A stretch of DNA of 64,000 nt from Brevibacillus panacihumi W25 (GTDB lineage Bacteria > Bacillota > Bacilli > Brevibacillales > Brevibacillaceae), in NCBI RefSeq assembly GCF_000503775.1, contig NZ_KI629786.1, positions 541,501-605,500 on the forward strand, read 5' to 3'. Shown in pieces: positions 9,847-18,401 of this stretch. Numbering within the stretch: position 1 is the first letter of the stretch; each line of letters opens with the position of its first letter. The notes under the pieces were generated by a model. The model was not told the DNA's origin. It saw nothing but the letters and a program-made list of their open reading frames with translations, and made no database searches. Made by a program: the position numbers and the translations under genes.

Positions 9847-12267
9847 ATGGTATTCATCGCACATATTCGTGAAAGTGATAAGCAAATTCAAAGCGTGGAA
9901 GAGCATTTGCTCGGGGTCAAGGCATTGGCAGAAACGATTGGGGACAAGATTGGAGTCAAGCATATAGCGGGTCTGGCAGGCATGCTTCATGATATGGGCA
10001 AATTTACGCATCAGTTTAAAAACTACATCATTGAAGCTGTACAAAATCCGGAAAATCCGCCGAAACGGGGAAGTGTTGATCATTCTACTTCGGGCGGACG
10101 GTTATTGTACCAGAAGTATCATACGGGAGTTCCGTCCAGAGGAGGGTGGATTTTGGCGGAGGTGGTAGGAAACGCCGTTATTTCCCATCACTCTTATCTC
10201 CATGATTTTCTCAACTCTGATCAGGAGTCCCCTTACCTTCGTCGTGTAGAGGAGCGGGAATTACCAGAATATGAGCGGTCGATGGAGAATTTTTTTACTT
10301 ATGTCATTTGTGAAGAAAAATTTCAGCAGTATGTATCACGAGCAGTAGAAGAACTGGAGGAATTTCTAAGCAAACCCTTTGCCGCAAATGGCGAGAGCAA
10401 GCTGATGCTCCTGACCAAGTATATTTTTAGTGCCTTGATTGATGCAGATCGGACGAATACCAGATTATTTGAAGAAAACAGAAGTGAAGAACCGGAGCAG
10501 TGCCGCAAAGATTTATTTGAAACCTACTATAAAAAGCTGATGGACAAGATACGTGCCTTTCAAGAAGAGTCAGATGCCGACACACCAATCAATATACTAA
10601 GAAGAAAAATGTCAGATGAGTGCGACAAATTTGCTGAAAAACCTTCAGGCATTTATACGCTTTCAATCCCTACCGGCGGGGGAAAGACGTTGGCAAGTCT
10701 GCGTTACGCCCTCAAGCATGCCAGCCGAGAAGGGAAGAAACACGTCATTTATGTTGTCCCGTTTACAACCATCATTGAGCAAAACGCCGCAGAAGTGCGC
10801 AACATCTTGAAGGACGATGGAAACATTCTCGAGCATCACTCCAATGTGATTGATGATGAGCAGGATGACGATGAAGATCAGTCCGGGATGATCAATACCC
10901 GCCAAAAGTTAAAGCTGGCTAAGGATAACTGGGATTCTCCAATTATTTTCACAACCATGGTGCAGTTTTTGAATGTGTTCTATGCCAGAGGAAGCAGGAA
11001 TATTCGTAGGCTTCATAATCTGTGTGAATCGGTGATTATTTTTGATGAGGTGCAAAAGGTTCCTGTCTCATGTGTATCGTTATTTAACCATGCGCTTAAT
11101 TTCCTGAAAACATACGGTCGTTCCAGTCTGATTCTTTGCACAGCGACTCAGCCAGCTTTGTCTCGAGTGAAACATCAGTTAGATATCAATCCGGATGCGG
11201 AAATTATTCAAGACCTGAGTCAGGTCATAGATGCGTTTAAAAGGGTGGAAATTGTAGACAAGGCAACGGATGAGCTGTTTGATAATGAAAAACTGACTCA
11301 ATTTATTCGTGAAAAGCTGGATGAGGTCCAAAGTATACTGGTTGTTTTGAATACGAAAACAGTTGTCAAAAATTTATATTGCGAATGGGAATCGAGTGAA
11401 GTGCCGCTCTACCATCTGAGCACTTCCATGTGCGCTTCCCATCGGAATACCATTTTGAAAAAGGTACGGAATCATCTGAAACATGGTGAGAAAGTGGTTT
11501 GCTTCAGCACGCAATTGATCGAGGCAGGGGTGGATGTCAGTTTTGATTGCGTGATTCGCTCTTTGTCTGGACTTGATTCGATTGCGCAGGCTGCCGGTCG
11601 ATGCAACCGGCACGGGAAGAGAGAAATTCAACAAGTGTATGTGATTGATCACGTCGAGGAGAATCTGGATCATTTACCGGAAATCAAGGTAGGAAAAAAA
11701 ATCTCCAAGAAAATCCTTATTGATCTGAAAGCCAATCCGAAGCATCATGGCGGTAATCTTTTGTCTGTTCGGGCTATGGATCGCTATTTTCAGGAGTTTT
11801 ATGGAGACCTGGATAAGAGTTTAAACTATTTCATCCCGAAATTGAAAAAAGAGATGACCGAGTTGTTGATGTCGGACAAGACTATTAACTCATACTATTT
11901 GGCTTACAAGGACCGTTGGAAGAAACACCTCCCTTTGTATATTGCGAACAGTTACAGAACCGCTGCAGATTACTTTCAAGTGATTCACGATCATACTACA
12001 GCGGTGATTGTTCCTTACGAGGAGGGGAAAGAGATAATCGTCCAGTTAAATGGCAGTGGAACAATCGAGAATCTTTCTGGCTTATTGAGAAAAGCTCAGC
12101 AATACACGATCAATTTATTGCGTTATGAACGAGACCAATTGGCACAGAATGGCGGACTGGTACCGTTGCTGGGTGGGAAGGTTTGGGCATTGGCGGAGAC
12201 GGCTTATAATAAAGAGTTTGGGGTTGATTTGGAGAACAATAGCGAATTAGAGGATTTATTAATTTGA
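9847..12267 (+). CDS. cas3: CRISPR-associated helicase/nuclease Cas3, type I-C (HD fused)
   Basis: Effector nuclease-helicase of type I-C: recruited by Cascade at an R-loop, it nicks and unwinds target DNA. About 806 residues. The N-terminal HD domain has H48-D49 in LHDMGK and further histidines (HHSYLHDF). The superfamily 2 helicase follows with Walker A IPTGGGKT (K280), DEVQ at 400-403, SAT-like TATQ, and the Q-x-x-GR-x-x-R motif (QAAGRCNRHG). The start at 9847 has GGAGGGG five bases upstream; an in-frame ATG at 9817 has none. The gene is complete. It is separated from cas5 by 690 bases, unlike the tight cas3-cas5 spacing usual in I-C, and appears to be transcribed apart from the Cascade genes. 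Confidence 0.95.
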   Translation: MVFIAHIRESDKQIQSVEEHLLGVKALAETIGDKIGVKHIAGLAGMLHDMGKFTHQFKNYIIEAVQNPENPPKRGSVDHSTSGGRLLYQKYHTGVPSRGGWILAEVVGNAVISHHSYLHDFLNSDQESPYLRRVEERELPEYERSMENFFTYVICEEKFQQYVSRAVEELEEFLSKPFAANGESKLMLLTKYIFSALIDADRTNTRLFEENRSEEPEQCRKDLFETYYKKLMDKIRAFQEESDADTPINILRRKMSDECDKFAEKPSGIYTLSIPTGGGKTLASLRYALKHASREGKKHVIYVVPFTTIIEQNAAEVRNILKDDGNILEHHSNVIDDEQDDDEDQSGMINTRQKLKLAKDNWDSPIIFTTMVQFLNVFYARGSRNIRRLHNLCESVIIFDEVQKVPVSCVSLFNHALNFLKTYGRSSLILCTATQPALSRVKHQLDINPDAEIIQDLSQVIDAFKRVEIVDKATDELFDNEKLTQFIREKLDEVQSILVVLNTKTVVKNLYCEWESSEVPLYHLSTSMCASHRNTILKKVRNHLKHGEKVVCFSTQLIEAGVDVSFDCVIRSLSGLDSIAQAAGRCNRHGKREIQQVYVIDHVEENLDHLPEIKVGKKISKKILIDLKANPKHHGGNLLSVRAMDRYFQEFYGDLDKSLNYFIPKLKKEMTELLMSDKTINSYYLAYKDRWKKHLPLYIANSYRTAADYFQVIHDHTTAVIVPYEEGKEIIVQLNGSGTIENLSGLLRKAQQYTINLLRYERDQLAQNGGLVPLLGGKVWALAETAYNKEFGVDLENNSELEDLLI

Positions 12268-12274
12268 GGATGAT

Positions 12275-12305
12275 GAGAACCTATCCTCATTCTAGATAGG
12301 TTCTC
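12275..12305 (-). terminator. hairpin ending the CRISPR-like RNA, possibly also cas3
   Basis: GAGAACCTATC pairs perfectly with GATAGGTTCTC (11 bp) around a nine-base loop. It starts 7 bases after the cas3 stop. No strong T run flanks it on either side, so it may act as the 3' end of the small RNA or as a bidirectional terminator between convergent transcripts. Confidence 0.6.
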
Positions 12306-12347
12306 CCGAATTATATACTATATTTTTCAATCCACGCCTTTGGCGAC
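12275..12347 (-). ncRNA. CRISPR-like regulatory RNA (CreR/CreA-type candidate)
   Basis: Minus-strand mini CRISPR unit of about 73 bases. Read 5' to 3' it begins GTCGCCAAAGGCG, a shortened version of the array repeat. The seven-pair stem CGCATCC/GGATGCG has become CGCC/GGCG with an AAA loop. TGGATTGAAAA follows, matching 10 of 11 bases of the type I-C crRNA handle TGGATTGAAAT. The pseudo-spacer ATATAGTATATAATTC then leads into a terminator hairpin. An extended -10 places transcription start at the first G of the repeat-like part. The pseudo-spacer matches 15 of 16 bases at 12390-12405 beside a TTC PAM. The family (crRNA-like guides that let Cascade repress cas genes or a toxin without cleavage) is known; that this one works is inferred. 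Confidence 0.82.
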
Positions 12348-12352
12348 AATTT

Positions 12353-12361
12353 ATTATACCA
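12353..12361 (-). promoter_or_regulatory. extended -10 promoter of the CRISPR-like RNA
   Basis: Minus strand reads TGGTATAAT, a perfect TGn-extended -10. Five bases separate it from the G at 12347, the first base of the repeat-like sequence. There is no good -35, as is common for extended -10 promoters. Confidence 0.65.
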
Positions 12362-12386
12362 TGCGCAATCAGAAATTTATAACAAG

Positions 12387-12424
12387 TTCATATAATATAT
12401 AATTCAAGAAATTTTGTTGAATTA
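12387..12424 (+). promoter_or_regulatory. predicted Cascade-binding (pseudo-target) site with TTC PAM
   Basis: TTC at 12387-12389 is the type I-C PAM. The next 16 bases (12390-12405) equal the pseudo-spacer of the adjacent CRISPR-like RNA except at position 6, which type I Cascades flip out and do not read. Matching then falls apart, so a full R-loop and Cas3 attack would be unlikely. A 34-35 base protospacer footprint would reach 12424 and cover the -35 box at 12417-12422. Confidence 0.75.
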
Positions 12425-12445
12425 CTATTTGTTTGCGCATACAAT
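12417..12445 (+). promoter_or_regulatory. sigma-A promoter reading toward cas5
   Basis: TTGAAT (12417-12422), 17 bases, TACAAT (12440-12445); start expected near 12452. It is the best plus-strand promoter in the cas3-cas5 gap and would produce a 500-base leader before cas5. Its -35 lies inside the predicted Cascade footprint. Confidence 0.65.
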
Positions 12446-12539
12446 GTAAATAATGGAAATGTAAGGTTTGGTGGTGGTTGCTATGAAAGTCTAAACATTA
12501 CGGAATGGGTACAGGTCAGAATAATAAGGGGGAAATATA

Positions 12540-12728
12540 GTGCAACAGAAATGTTTTTCTATCAAATTTAAGCAACTCTTAACCAAAGAGCCAAAAGGAA
12601 TTGGAAACAAAAATAGGGTGACAAGATCGTATAGTATTGAGGTTAAATTTACAAACGCTCGCTATAGGGAAGAAGGACAAGACGTCATGTCAAGATACAG
12701 GGTTGTATCACAGGGGAATCAAGTATGA
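12540..12728 (+). CDS. possible small basic protein, unrecognised
   Basis: A 62-residue ORF from a GTG start with a good site (AAGGGGG, seven bases upstream). The product is rich in lysine, arginine and glutamine, begins MQQKCFSIKFKQLL, has no membrane segment, and I do not recognise it. It lies downstream of the promoter at 12417-12445 and upstream of the 24-bp inverted repeat, so it could be a gene controlled by the CRISPR-like RNA. Equally it may be chance: the length is only moderate and codon use is not convincing. Treat as tentative. Confidence 0.3.
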   Translation: MQQKCFSIKFKQLLTKEPKGIGNKNRVTRSYSIEVKFTNARYREEGQDVMSRYRVVSQGNQV

Positions 12729-12828
12729 TAAAGCTTTTAGAAGCCAGAGAAAAAAGAATCAACTGCGAATGATTAATATCAGTAATGGTAGGGTACACCG
12801 AGCCTTTCCTTAAACCACGTGGACAAGC

Positions 12829-12885
12829 AGGAAGAGAAAAGTTTGGGGTCAAGCTCATATATTGACACAAAACTTTTCTCTTCCT
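12829..12885. repeat. 24-base inverted repeat upstream of cas5
   Basis: Left arm 12829-12852 and right arm 12862-12885 are complementary at 22 of 24 positions (both mismatches near the loop) around GCTCATATA. The first 16 pairs are perfect (left arm starts AGGAAGAGAAAAG). There is no T run after it, so it is not a standard terminator. It ends 72 bases before the cas5 start and could act as an attenuator, a protein site or an RNA processing site. Confidence 0.75.
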
Positions 12886-12957
12886 CCCCTACCCAATTGT
12901 TTATAGAAATCAATCGGGGATCAGGGAGAAACTCTAACATTATGAGGAGGTGTGACC

Positions 12958-13680
12958 ATGCGAAACGCTATCGAGTTTATGGTCTACGGTGACTATGCGT
13001 TGTTTACCGACCCGTTAACAAAGCTCGGAGGAGAGAAACTCTCCTATCAAGTCCCAACCTATCAAGCTCTAAAGGGTATTGTGGAATCGATTTATTGGAA
13101 GCCGACGCTGATCATGGTCGTAGATGCAGTACGTGTCATGAAGCCGATCCGAATGGAATCAAAGGGGATTCGTCCGTTGGAATATGGTGGAGGCAATACA
13201 CTGGCCAACTATACATATCTGAGAGATGTCTGCTATCAGGTCCGCGCGCATTTTGAATTCAACATGAACCGTCCGGATTTGGCCTATGATCGCAACGAGA
13301 ATAAGCACCACAACATCCTGAAGCGCTCTCTGCGGGCAGGTGGAAGAAGAGACATCTTTCTCGGGGCGAGGGAATGTCAAGCATATGTCGAGCCATGCGT
13401 GTTTGGAGAAGGGGATGGTTTTTACGACAATTACGGCGGCGATCTTCATCTTGGCAACATGATCCACGGCATCAATTATCCGGATGAAACAGGCCGGAAC
13501 CAATTGGAGGTTCGCTTGTGGAGTCCTGTAATGAAGGATGGCTATATTGAATTTATCAGACCAGAACAATGCACACAGGTAAGGACGATTATGGACATGA
13601 CACCTAAGCGGTTTGACGACGCTAATGTCAGTTCCGCAGAAGAACTGTATGCACAGCTTGCAGTGGGGGGAAATCCATGA
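12958..13680 (+). CDS. cas5c: Cas5, type I-C (pre-crRNA endoribonuclease)
   Basis: In type I-C, which lacks Cas6, Cas5 cuts the pre-crRNA at the base of the repeat stem and stays on the 11-base 5' handle in Cascade. The 240-residue product has the Cas5d N-terminus ([18 protein letters not shown]) and a well conserved core with [17 protein letters not shown]. The ATG at 12958 has AGGAGG seven bases upstream; the GTG at 12952 is only one base from that site and is not credible. First gene of the Cascade/adaptation operon, overlapping cas8c by 4 bases. The array repeat with a 7-bp stem and 11-base 3' handle fits this enzyme. Confidence 0.94.
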   Translation: MRNAIEFMVYGDYALFTDPLTKLGGEKLSYQVPTYQALKGIVESIYWKPTLIMVVDAVRVMKPIRMESKGIRPLEYGGGNTLANYTYLRDVCYQVRAHFEFNMNRPDLAYDRNENKHHNILKRSLRAGGRRDIFLGARECQAYVEPCVFGEGDGFYDNYGGDLHLGNMIHGINYPDETGRNQLEVRLWSPVMKDGYIEFIRPEQCTQVRTIMDMTPKRFDDANVSSAEELYAQLAVGGNP

Positions 13681-15548
13681 GTTGGCTGCTAAATCTGTAC
13701 GAAACATACGAGTCTAACTTGGACCGGGTAGGCGAGACCGAGAAGAAACATAACGAACAAGAGTATACCTTGCTGCCGATCTCTCATACCACACAAAACG
13801 CCCACATCGAAGTGGAAATAACAGAGGATGGGGAGTATCACTCTGGCTCAGTCGTTGACAAAAGCGATGCCAATACGTTGATTCCGTGCACCGAAGACTC
13901 AGCAAGTCGTTCGGGTTCCAAAATTGCGCCTTATCCTTTACATGACAAGCTAAGCTATGTGGCGGGAGATTTCGTCGCCTTTGGAGGGGAAATCAAGAAG
14001 GAAGAACCATTTTCCTACTACATCAAACAACTGGAAGAATGGGCAAATTCCCCTTACACTGTCCCCAAGTTGAAGAGTATCTATCGTTACTTGAGCAAAG
14101 GCAGGCTTATCGAGGACTTGGTAAATGACGGAGTGTTGTTTGTGGATGAACATAATAAGCTTTTGGAAAAATGGGACAAGACTGGCACCAAGCCACAGAT
14201 CTTTTCCGCCGTCGCTGGTGACCAAACAAGTGCCTTTGTCAGGTTCAATGTTCGTTCCGCTGATGTGATACTGCAAAAGGTGTGGAAGGATCCGGAGATG
14301 TATGATTCGTTTATTCGTTATTACAACGAGCAGTTAGCAGACGAGGATCTTTGCTATGTAACAGGAAAAATTCTCCCGGCAACCGACAAGCATGCAAACA
14401 AAATTAGAAATCCGGCGGACAAAGCGAAATTGATATCAGCTAATGATTCAAGTGGATTTACGTTCCGCGGAAGGTTTCAGGAAAGTCGGGACGCAGCCCG
14501 TATCAGCTATGAGGTATCCCAGAAAGCCCATAATGCATTGAAATGGCTCATCCATCATCAGGGGAAGGTTATTGATCAGAGAGTCTTTCTCGTCTGGAGC
14601 AATGAAGGCAAGGAGGTACCAGGAGTCACAGATGATTTTTTGTCCATTGATCCGACGCCTGTTGTTGCCCCAAGGAGAGCATCATTTACCAATGAGGAGA
14701 TCGCCAAGGAAGTCTCCAAAGCTTTGGATGGGTACAGAAACCAGCTTTCGCCTTCTTCCAGGGTGAATATTATGGTTCTGGATTCAGCGACCACCGGCCG
14801 AATGGCTGTACTGTATTACCGCAATATGGATCAGGAGCACTACTTTAGTAAGCTGATCCAGTGGCACTCCACTTGCGTGTGGTTGCATCGATACCAAAAG
14901 GATGAGAATGGGAATATCGTGCAATTTTATGGGGCGCCCGCAACGAAAGACATCGCTTTTGCAGCCTATGGACCAAACGCCAGCGACAAGATTGTCAAAG
15001 GGTTAATGGAGCGCATGCTTCCTTGCATTATAGATGGACGAGACATTCCACGAGATATTACTGAAAGTGCCCAACGCCGAGCATCCAATCCAGTATCGAT
15101 GGAGAAATGGGAATGGGAAAAGACAATGAGTATTACATGCGCTCTGATTAATAAAAAGGAGGGAATAAGTGTGGCATTGGATGAAAGCAATACTGAACGA
15201 GACTATTTATTTGGGAGATTGTTGGCGGTGGCGGATGTTTTAGAAAGACGTGCCCTTGGTAAAGAGGAACTTCGAGCCACCAATGCAATTCGTTATATGA
15301 ATGCGTTCTCCCGGCATCCAGAGAGGACCTGGAAGACCATCCAATCCTGCTTACAGCCGTATCAATTAAGGCTTGGCAAGAAGGCATCCGACCTCAATAA
15401 AATTATTGATGATATAGGTTCACGAATTCCGGTGGACCAATTTAACAACAAACCACTATCAGGTTTGTATCTGTTAGGTTTTTATAGTCAGAGACATGCA
15501 ATTTACAATAATAAGGGCAATGGCGACACAGAAGATACACCAAATTAG
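13677..15548 (+). CDS. cas8c: Cas8c (Csd1), large Cascade subunit
   Basis: Large subunit of type I-C Cascade; it reads the PAM and helps open the target. 623 residues, the usual Csd1 size, with the typical N-terminus ([18 protein letters not shown]) and the segment [17 protein letters not shown]. An internal start within this type of gene often yields Cas11c; candidate in-frame Met codons exist in the last third, but I cannot assign one. Overlaps cas5 by ATGA and is followed 15 bases later by cas7, so the operon is tight. Confidence 0.94.
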   Translation: MSWLLNLYETYESNLDRVGETEKKHNEQEYTLLPISHTTQNAHIEVEITEDGEYHSGSVVDKSDANTLIPCTEDSASRSGSKIAPYPLHDKLSYVAGDFVAFGGEIKKEEPFSYYIKQLEEWANSPYTVPKLKSIYRYLSKGRLIEDLVNDGVLFVDEHNKLLEKWDKTGTKPQIFSAVAGDQTSAFVRFNVRSADVILQKVWKDPEMYDSFIRYYNEQLADEDLCYVTGKILPATDKHANKIRNPADKAKLISANDSSGFTFRGRFQESRDAARISYEVSQKAHNALKWLIHHQGKVIDQRVFLVWSNEGKEVPGVTDDFLSIDPTPVVAPRRASFTNEEIAKEVSKALDGYRNQLSPSSRVNIMVLDSATTGRMAVLYYRNMDQEHYFSKLIQWHSTCVWLHRYQKDENGNIVQFYGAPATKDIAFAAYGPNASDKIVKGLMERMLPCIIDGRDIPRDITESAQRRASNPVSMEKWEWEKTMSITCALINKKEGISVALDESNTERDYLFGRLLAVADVLERRALGKEELRATNAIRYMNAFSRHPERTWKTIQSCLQPYQLRLGKKASDLNKIIDDIGSRIPVDQFNNKPLSGLYLLGFYSQRHAIYNNKGNGDTEDTPN

Positions 15549-15563
15549 AAGGGGAAGATCAAA

Positions 15564-16421
15564 ATGAATACACTCGATCATAAAATTGACTTTGCTGTTG
15601 TGTTATCTGTGACTAAGGCGAACCCGAACGGAGACCCGTTAAATGGCAATCGACCAAGGCAAAACTTTGACGGTTACGGGGAAATTTCCGATGTTGCCTT
15701 GAAGCGGAAAATTCGAAATCGTCTTCAAGATCTCGGAGAATCTATTTTTGTGCAATCCAATGATCGCAAATCGGATTCCTATGGAAGCTTGAGAGAGCGT
15801 GCTGATTCGAATGTGGAATTGGAAAAGATCTTGAAATCAAAAACGGTATCGAATGACGAATTTGCCCGCATTGCCTGCCAGGAATGGCTGGATGTCCGTA
15901 GCTTTGGCCAAGTCTTTGCATTTAAAGGGGATAAGGGGGGCGTATCTGTCGGAATTAGAGGTCCCGTATCCATTCATCCTGCAACCAGCTTAGACCCCAT
16001 CGATATTTCAAGCATTCAAATTACAAAAAGTGTAAACACAGAGCCAGGCGTTTCTAGAGGTTCAGATACCATGGGGATGAAGCATCGTGTCGATTTTGGT
16101 GTTTATATGTTTTACGGGAGCATCAATACGCAACTTGCTGAGAAAACCGGGTTTACCAACGAAGATGCGAAGAAGTTGCAACATGCTCTTGTCACGTTGT
16201 TTGAAAATGATGCGTCTTCTGCAAGACCTGAGGGAAGCATGGAGGTCCATAAGGTGTATTGGTGGGAACACAGCTCCAAGCTAGGTCAATATTCTTCTGC
16301 GAAGGTACATCGTTCAGTAAAGGTTGAAAGACTTGTGGATCAACCCAAATCAATCGAGGATTATAAGTTTACTGTTCAACTCTTGGAGGGTTTAGAGGTG
16401 GAGCAGATTCATGGAATATAA
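15564..16421 (+). CDS. cas7c: Cas7c (Csd2), Cascade backbone
   Basis: Backbone subunit that polymerises along the crRNA spacer and displaces every sixth base. 285 residues with the hallmark KANPNGDPLNGNRPR near the N-terminus and QVFAFKGDKGGVSVGIRGPV in the middle, as in Csd2/Csh2 proteins. RBS AAGGGGA lies eight bases before the ATG. It overlaps cas4 by 11 bases. The six-base periodicity it imposes explains the mismatch position in the pseudo-target at 12390. Confidence 0.95.
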   Translation: MNTLDHKIDFAVVLSVTKANPNGDPLNGNRPRQNFDGYGEISDVALKRKIRNRLQDLGESIFVQSNDRKSDSYGSLRERADSNVELEKILKSKTVSNDEFARIACQEWLDVRSFGQVFAFKGDKGGVSVGIRGPVSIHPATSLDPIDISSIQITKSVNTEPGVSRGSDTMGMKHRVDFGVYMFYGSINTQLAEKTGFTNEDAKKLQHALVTLFENDASSARPEGSMEVHKVYWWEHSSKLGQYSSAKVHRSVKVERLVDQPKSIEDYKFTVQLLEGLEVEQIHGI

Positions 16422-17070
16422 TGAGGATGAGCATTACTTACTCTTGTCAGGCATCCAGCATTTTCAATTTTGCAAACGGCAGTGGGCGTTTATTCACATC
16501 GAACAACAATGGGAAGAAAACGTAAGAACCGTTGAAGGAGAACATCTTCACAGGAATGTCGATCAACCGTTTACGAAAGAAAAACGTGGCGACAAGGTCA
16601 TCGTTCGTGCAATGCCCGTCAAGTCCGAAAATCTAAAGATAACAGGAGTATGTGATGTCGTCGAGTTTATCAGGAACGACAATGGTGTTGAAATTAGCGG
16701 TGTGGAGGGGAGGTATCTCGCTTATCCGGTTGAATATAAGCGTGGAAAGCCGAAAACGGGCGATGAAGATGTTTTGCAATTAGCTGCTCAAGCGATCTGC
16801 CTGGAGGAAATGCTGTTGTGTGATATCGACAAGGGATACCTTTTCTACAATGAGATTAAACACAGGGTAGAGGTTCCGCTAACTGAAACGATCAAACAAA
16901 AAGTGAGCTTGGTCGTGGCTGAAATGCAAGAATTCTATAGTGGTAGGCATACTCCAAAAGTCAAGACGGGGGCATTTTGCCGAAGCTGTTCTCTTCAAAA
17001 TATTTGTCTACCGGAACTCATGAATAAACGGACTGTAAAAAGTTACGTTGAAGGGAAAATCAAAGAATGA
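16411..17070 (+). CDS. cas4: Cas4 nuclease, PAM selection in adaptation
   Basis: RecB-family nuclease with an iron-sulfur cluster; with Cas1-Cas2 it trims prespacers next to the PAM so that functional spacers are inserted in the right orientation. 219 residues. Four cluster cysteines are visible at C21, C190, C193 and C199, and the PD-(D/E)XK pattern includes E108-Y-K110 in VEYKRGK. RBS GAGGTGG lies upstream. Overlaps cas7 by 11 bases and cas1 by ATGA. Confidence 0.94.
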   Translation: MEYNEDEHYLLLSGIQHFQFCKRQWAFIHIEQQWEENVRTVEGEHLHRNVDQPFTKEKRGDKVIVRAMPVKSENLKITGVCDVVEFIRNDNGVEISGVEGRYLAYPVEYKRGKPKTGDEDVLQLAAQAICLEEMLLCDIDKGYLFYNEIKHRVEVPLTETIKQKVSLVVAEMQEFYSGRHTPKVKTGAFCRSCSLQNICLPELMNKRTVKSYVEGKIKE

Positions 17071-18098
17071 AAAGGCTGCTCAACACCCTCTATATCACAC
17101 AATCAGATGTTTATTTATCCTTAGACGGAGATAATATTGTCCTTTTGAAGGAGCAAGAAAAGCTGGCCAGATTGCCGCTTCATAACCTGGAATCTATCGT
17201 CTCCTTTGGATACACAGGTGCTAGTCCGGCACTAATGGGGTATTGTGCGGAGCGAAATATTTCATTGGCATTCTTCACCGCCAGCGGAAGATACCTCGCC
17301 AGGGTCATCGGGGAAAGCAAAGGCAATGTTGTCCTGCGGAAACGACAGTATATGGCCTCGGAGGATCTGGTCCTTTCGGCAAAGATTGCACGGAATTTTA
17401 TTGTGGGTAAGATTTATAACCATAAATGGATGATCGAAAGAATGACACGGGACTACGCTTTACGTATTGATGTCCCACAATTCAAAACGGTATCGCAACA
17501 GCTGTCAGCTTTACTTTTAGATGTGAGGGAATGTGAAGATCTTGAGAGATTGCGGGGGCTGGAAGGACAAGCGGCTATTAGTTACAACAGGGTATTCGAC
17601 TCTATGATCCTACAGCAGAAGGAGGACTTTTATTTTCACTCGCGCTCCCGCAGACCGCCGATGGATAACGTAAATGCGATGCTGTCATTTGCCTATTCCC
17701 TCTTGGCGCACGATGTCTCCTCTGCACTGGAAGGGGTAGGGTTGGATGCGTATGTCGGTTTTTTGCACAGAGATCGGCCGGGACGAGCCTCTTTAGCGCT
17801 GGATGTGATGGAAGAGTTACGTGGGGTATTTGCTGATAGGTTTGTGCTGTCATTGATAAACAAGAAGATTATGAGCAAGGAGGACTTTTTCGAAAAAGGG
17901 AACGGTGCTGTTATTATGAAAGATGAGGGAAGGAAGAGATTCCTGACCGCATGGCAAAATAAAAAACAGGAGAAAATTACTCACCCTTTTCTCGGAGAGA
18001 AGATCTCATGGGGACTAGTCCCACATGTGCAAGCTTTATTGTTAGCCCGATATTTACGTAATGATCTAGATGAGTACCCACCCTTCTTGTGGAAGTAG
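17067..18098 (+). CDS. cas1: Cas1 integrase, type I-C
   Basis: Catalytic subunit of the Cas1-Cas2 spacer integrase. 343 residues, standard for I-C. The metal-binding residues are present: glutamate in GLEGQAAISYN, histidine in GFLHRDRPG and the acidic residues in ALDVMEELR. The N-terminal beta domain begins RLLNTLYITQSDVYLSLDG. RBS AAGGGAAA is eight bases upstream. cas2 follows immediately. Confidence 0.96.
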   Translation: MKRLLNTLYITQSDVYLSLDGDNIVLLKEQEKLARLPLHNLESIVSFGYTGASPALMGYCAERNISLAFFTASGRYLARVIGESKGNVVLRKRQYMASEDLVLSAKIARNFIVGKIYNHKWMIERMTRDYALRIDVPQFKTVSQQLSALLLDVRECEDLERLRGLEGQAAISYNRVFDSMILQQKEDFYFHSRSRRPPMDNVNAMLSFAYSLLAHDVSSALEGVGLDAYVGFLHRDRPGRASLALDVMEELRGVFADRFVLSLINKKIMSKEDFFEKGNGAVIMKDEGRKRFLTAWQNKKQEKITHPFLGEKISWGLVPHVQALLLARYLRNDLDEYPPFLWK

Positions 18099-18110
18099 GT
18101 GAATGAAGAA

Positions 18111-18401
18111 GTGCTAGTATTGATTACGTATGATGTAAGCACGACGAGAGGTGAAGGACAAAGAAGGCTTCGCAGAGTGGCCAAGATATGCCAAAACTAT
18201 GGGCAACGTGTCCAAAACTCCGTATTTGAGTGTGTTGTTGACTCCACTCAGTTTGCTATTTTAAAGCTAAAGCTTCTCGAGGTAATTGATCAACAGCAGG
18301 ATAGCCTCAGGTTTTATCAGTTGGGCAATAATTATAAGAACAAGGTTGAACATGTGGGAGCGAAAGAGTCTATAGATTTGGAAGGTCCATTAGTTTTGTA
18401 G
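18111..18401 (+). CDS. cas2: Cas2, adaptation subunit
   Basis: Structural partner of Cas1 in spacer integration. The ferredoxin-like fold starts LVLITYDVST and continues with RRLRRVAKICQNYGQRVQNS, typical of I-C Cas2. I place the start at GTG 18111, which gives a 96-residue protein and has AGGTGA eight bases upstream. A GTG at 18099 directly after the cas1 stop would add four residues but is badly spaced. Last gene of the operon; the array leader begins directly after it. Confidence 0.94.
   Translation: MLVLITYDVSTTRGEGQRRLRRVAKICQNYGQRVQNSVFECVVDSTQFAILKLKLLEVIDQQQDSLRFYQLGNNYKNKVEHVGAKESIDLEGPLVL

Larger units (their letters stand above)
12446..12957 (+). other. 500-base leader region before cas5
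   Basis: This gap holds no recognised long gene. It contains a three-codon ORF (12483-12494, Met-Lys-Val-stop) with GGTGG five bases upstream, a 62-codon ORF from a GTG (12540-12728) with AAGGGGG upstream, and a large inverted repeat (12829-12885). Base composition is richer in A and T than the flanking cas genes. It may be an untranslated leader, a small regulated gene under the CRISPR-like RNA, or the remains of an insertion. Confidence 0.5.

Noticed and set aside
10400-11060. Cas3 DEVQ in place of DExH as a possible defect
   Set aside because: Glutamine at this site occurs in other Cas3-type helicases as far as I recall, and all other motifs are intact.
12529-12545. A second ATATAGT match to the pseudo-spacer of the CRISPR-like RNA
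   Set aside because: Only seven seed bases match, and the three bases before it read GAA, not TTC, so Cascade binding is not expected.
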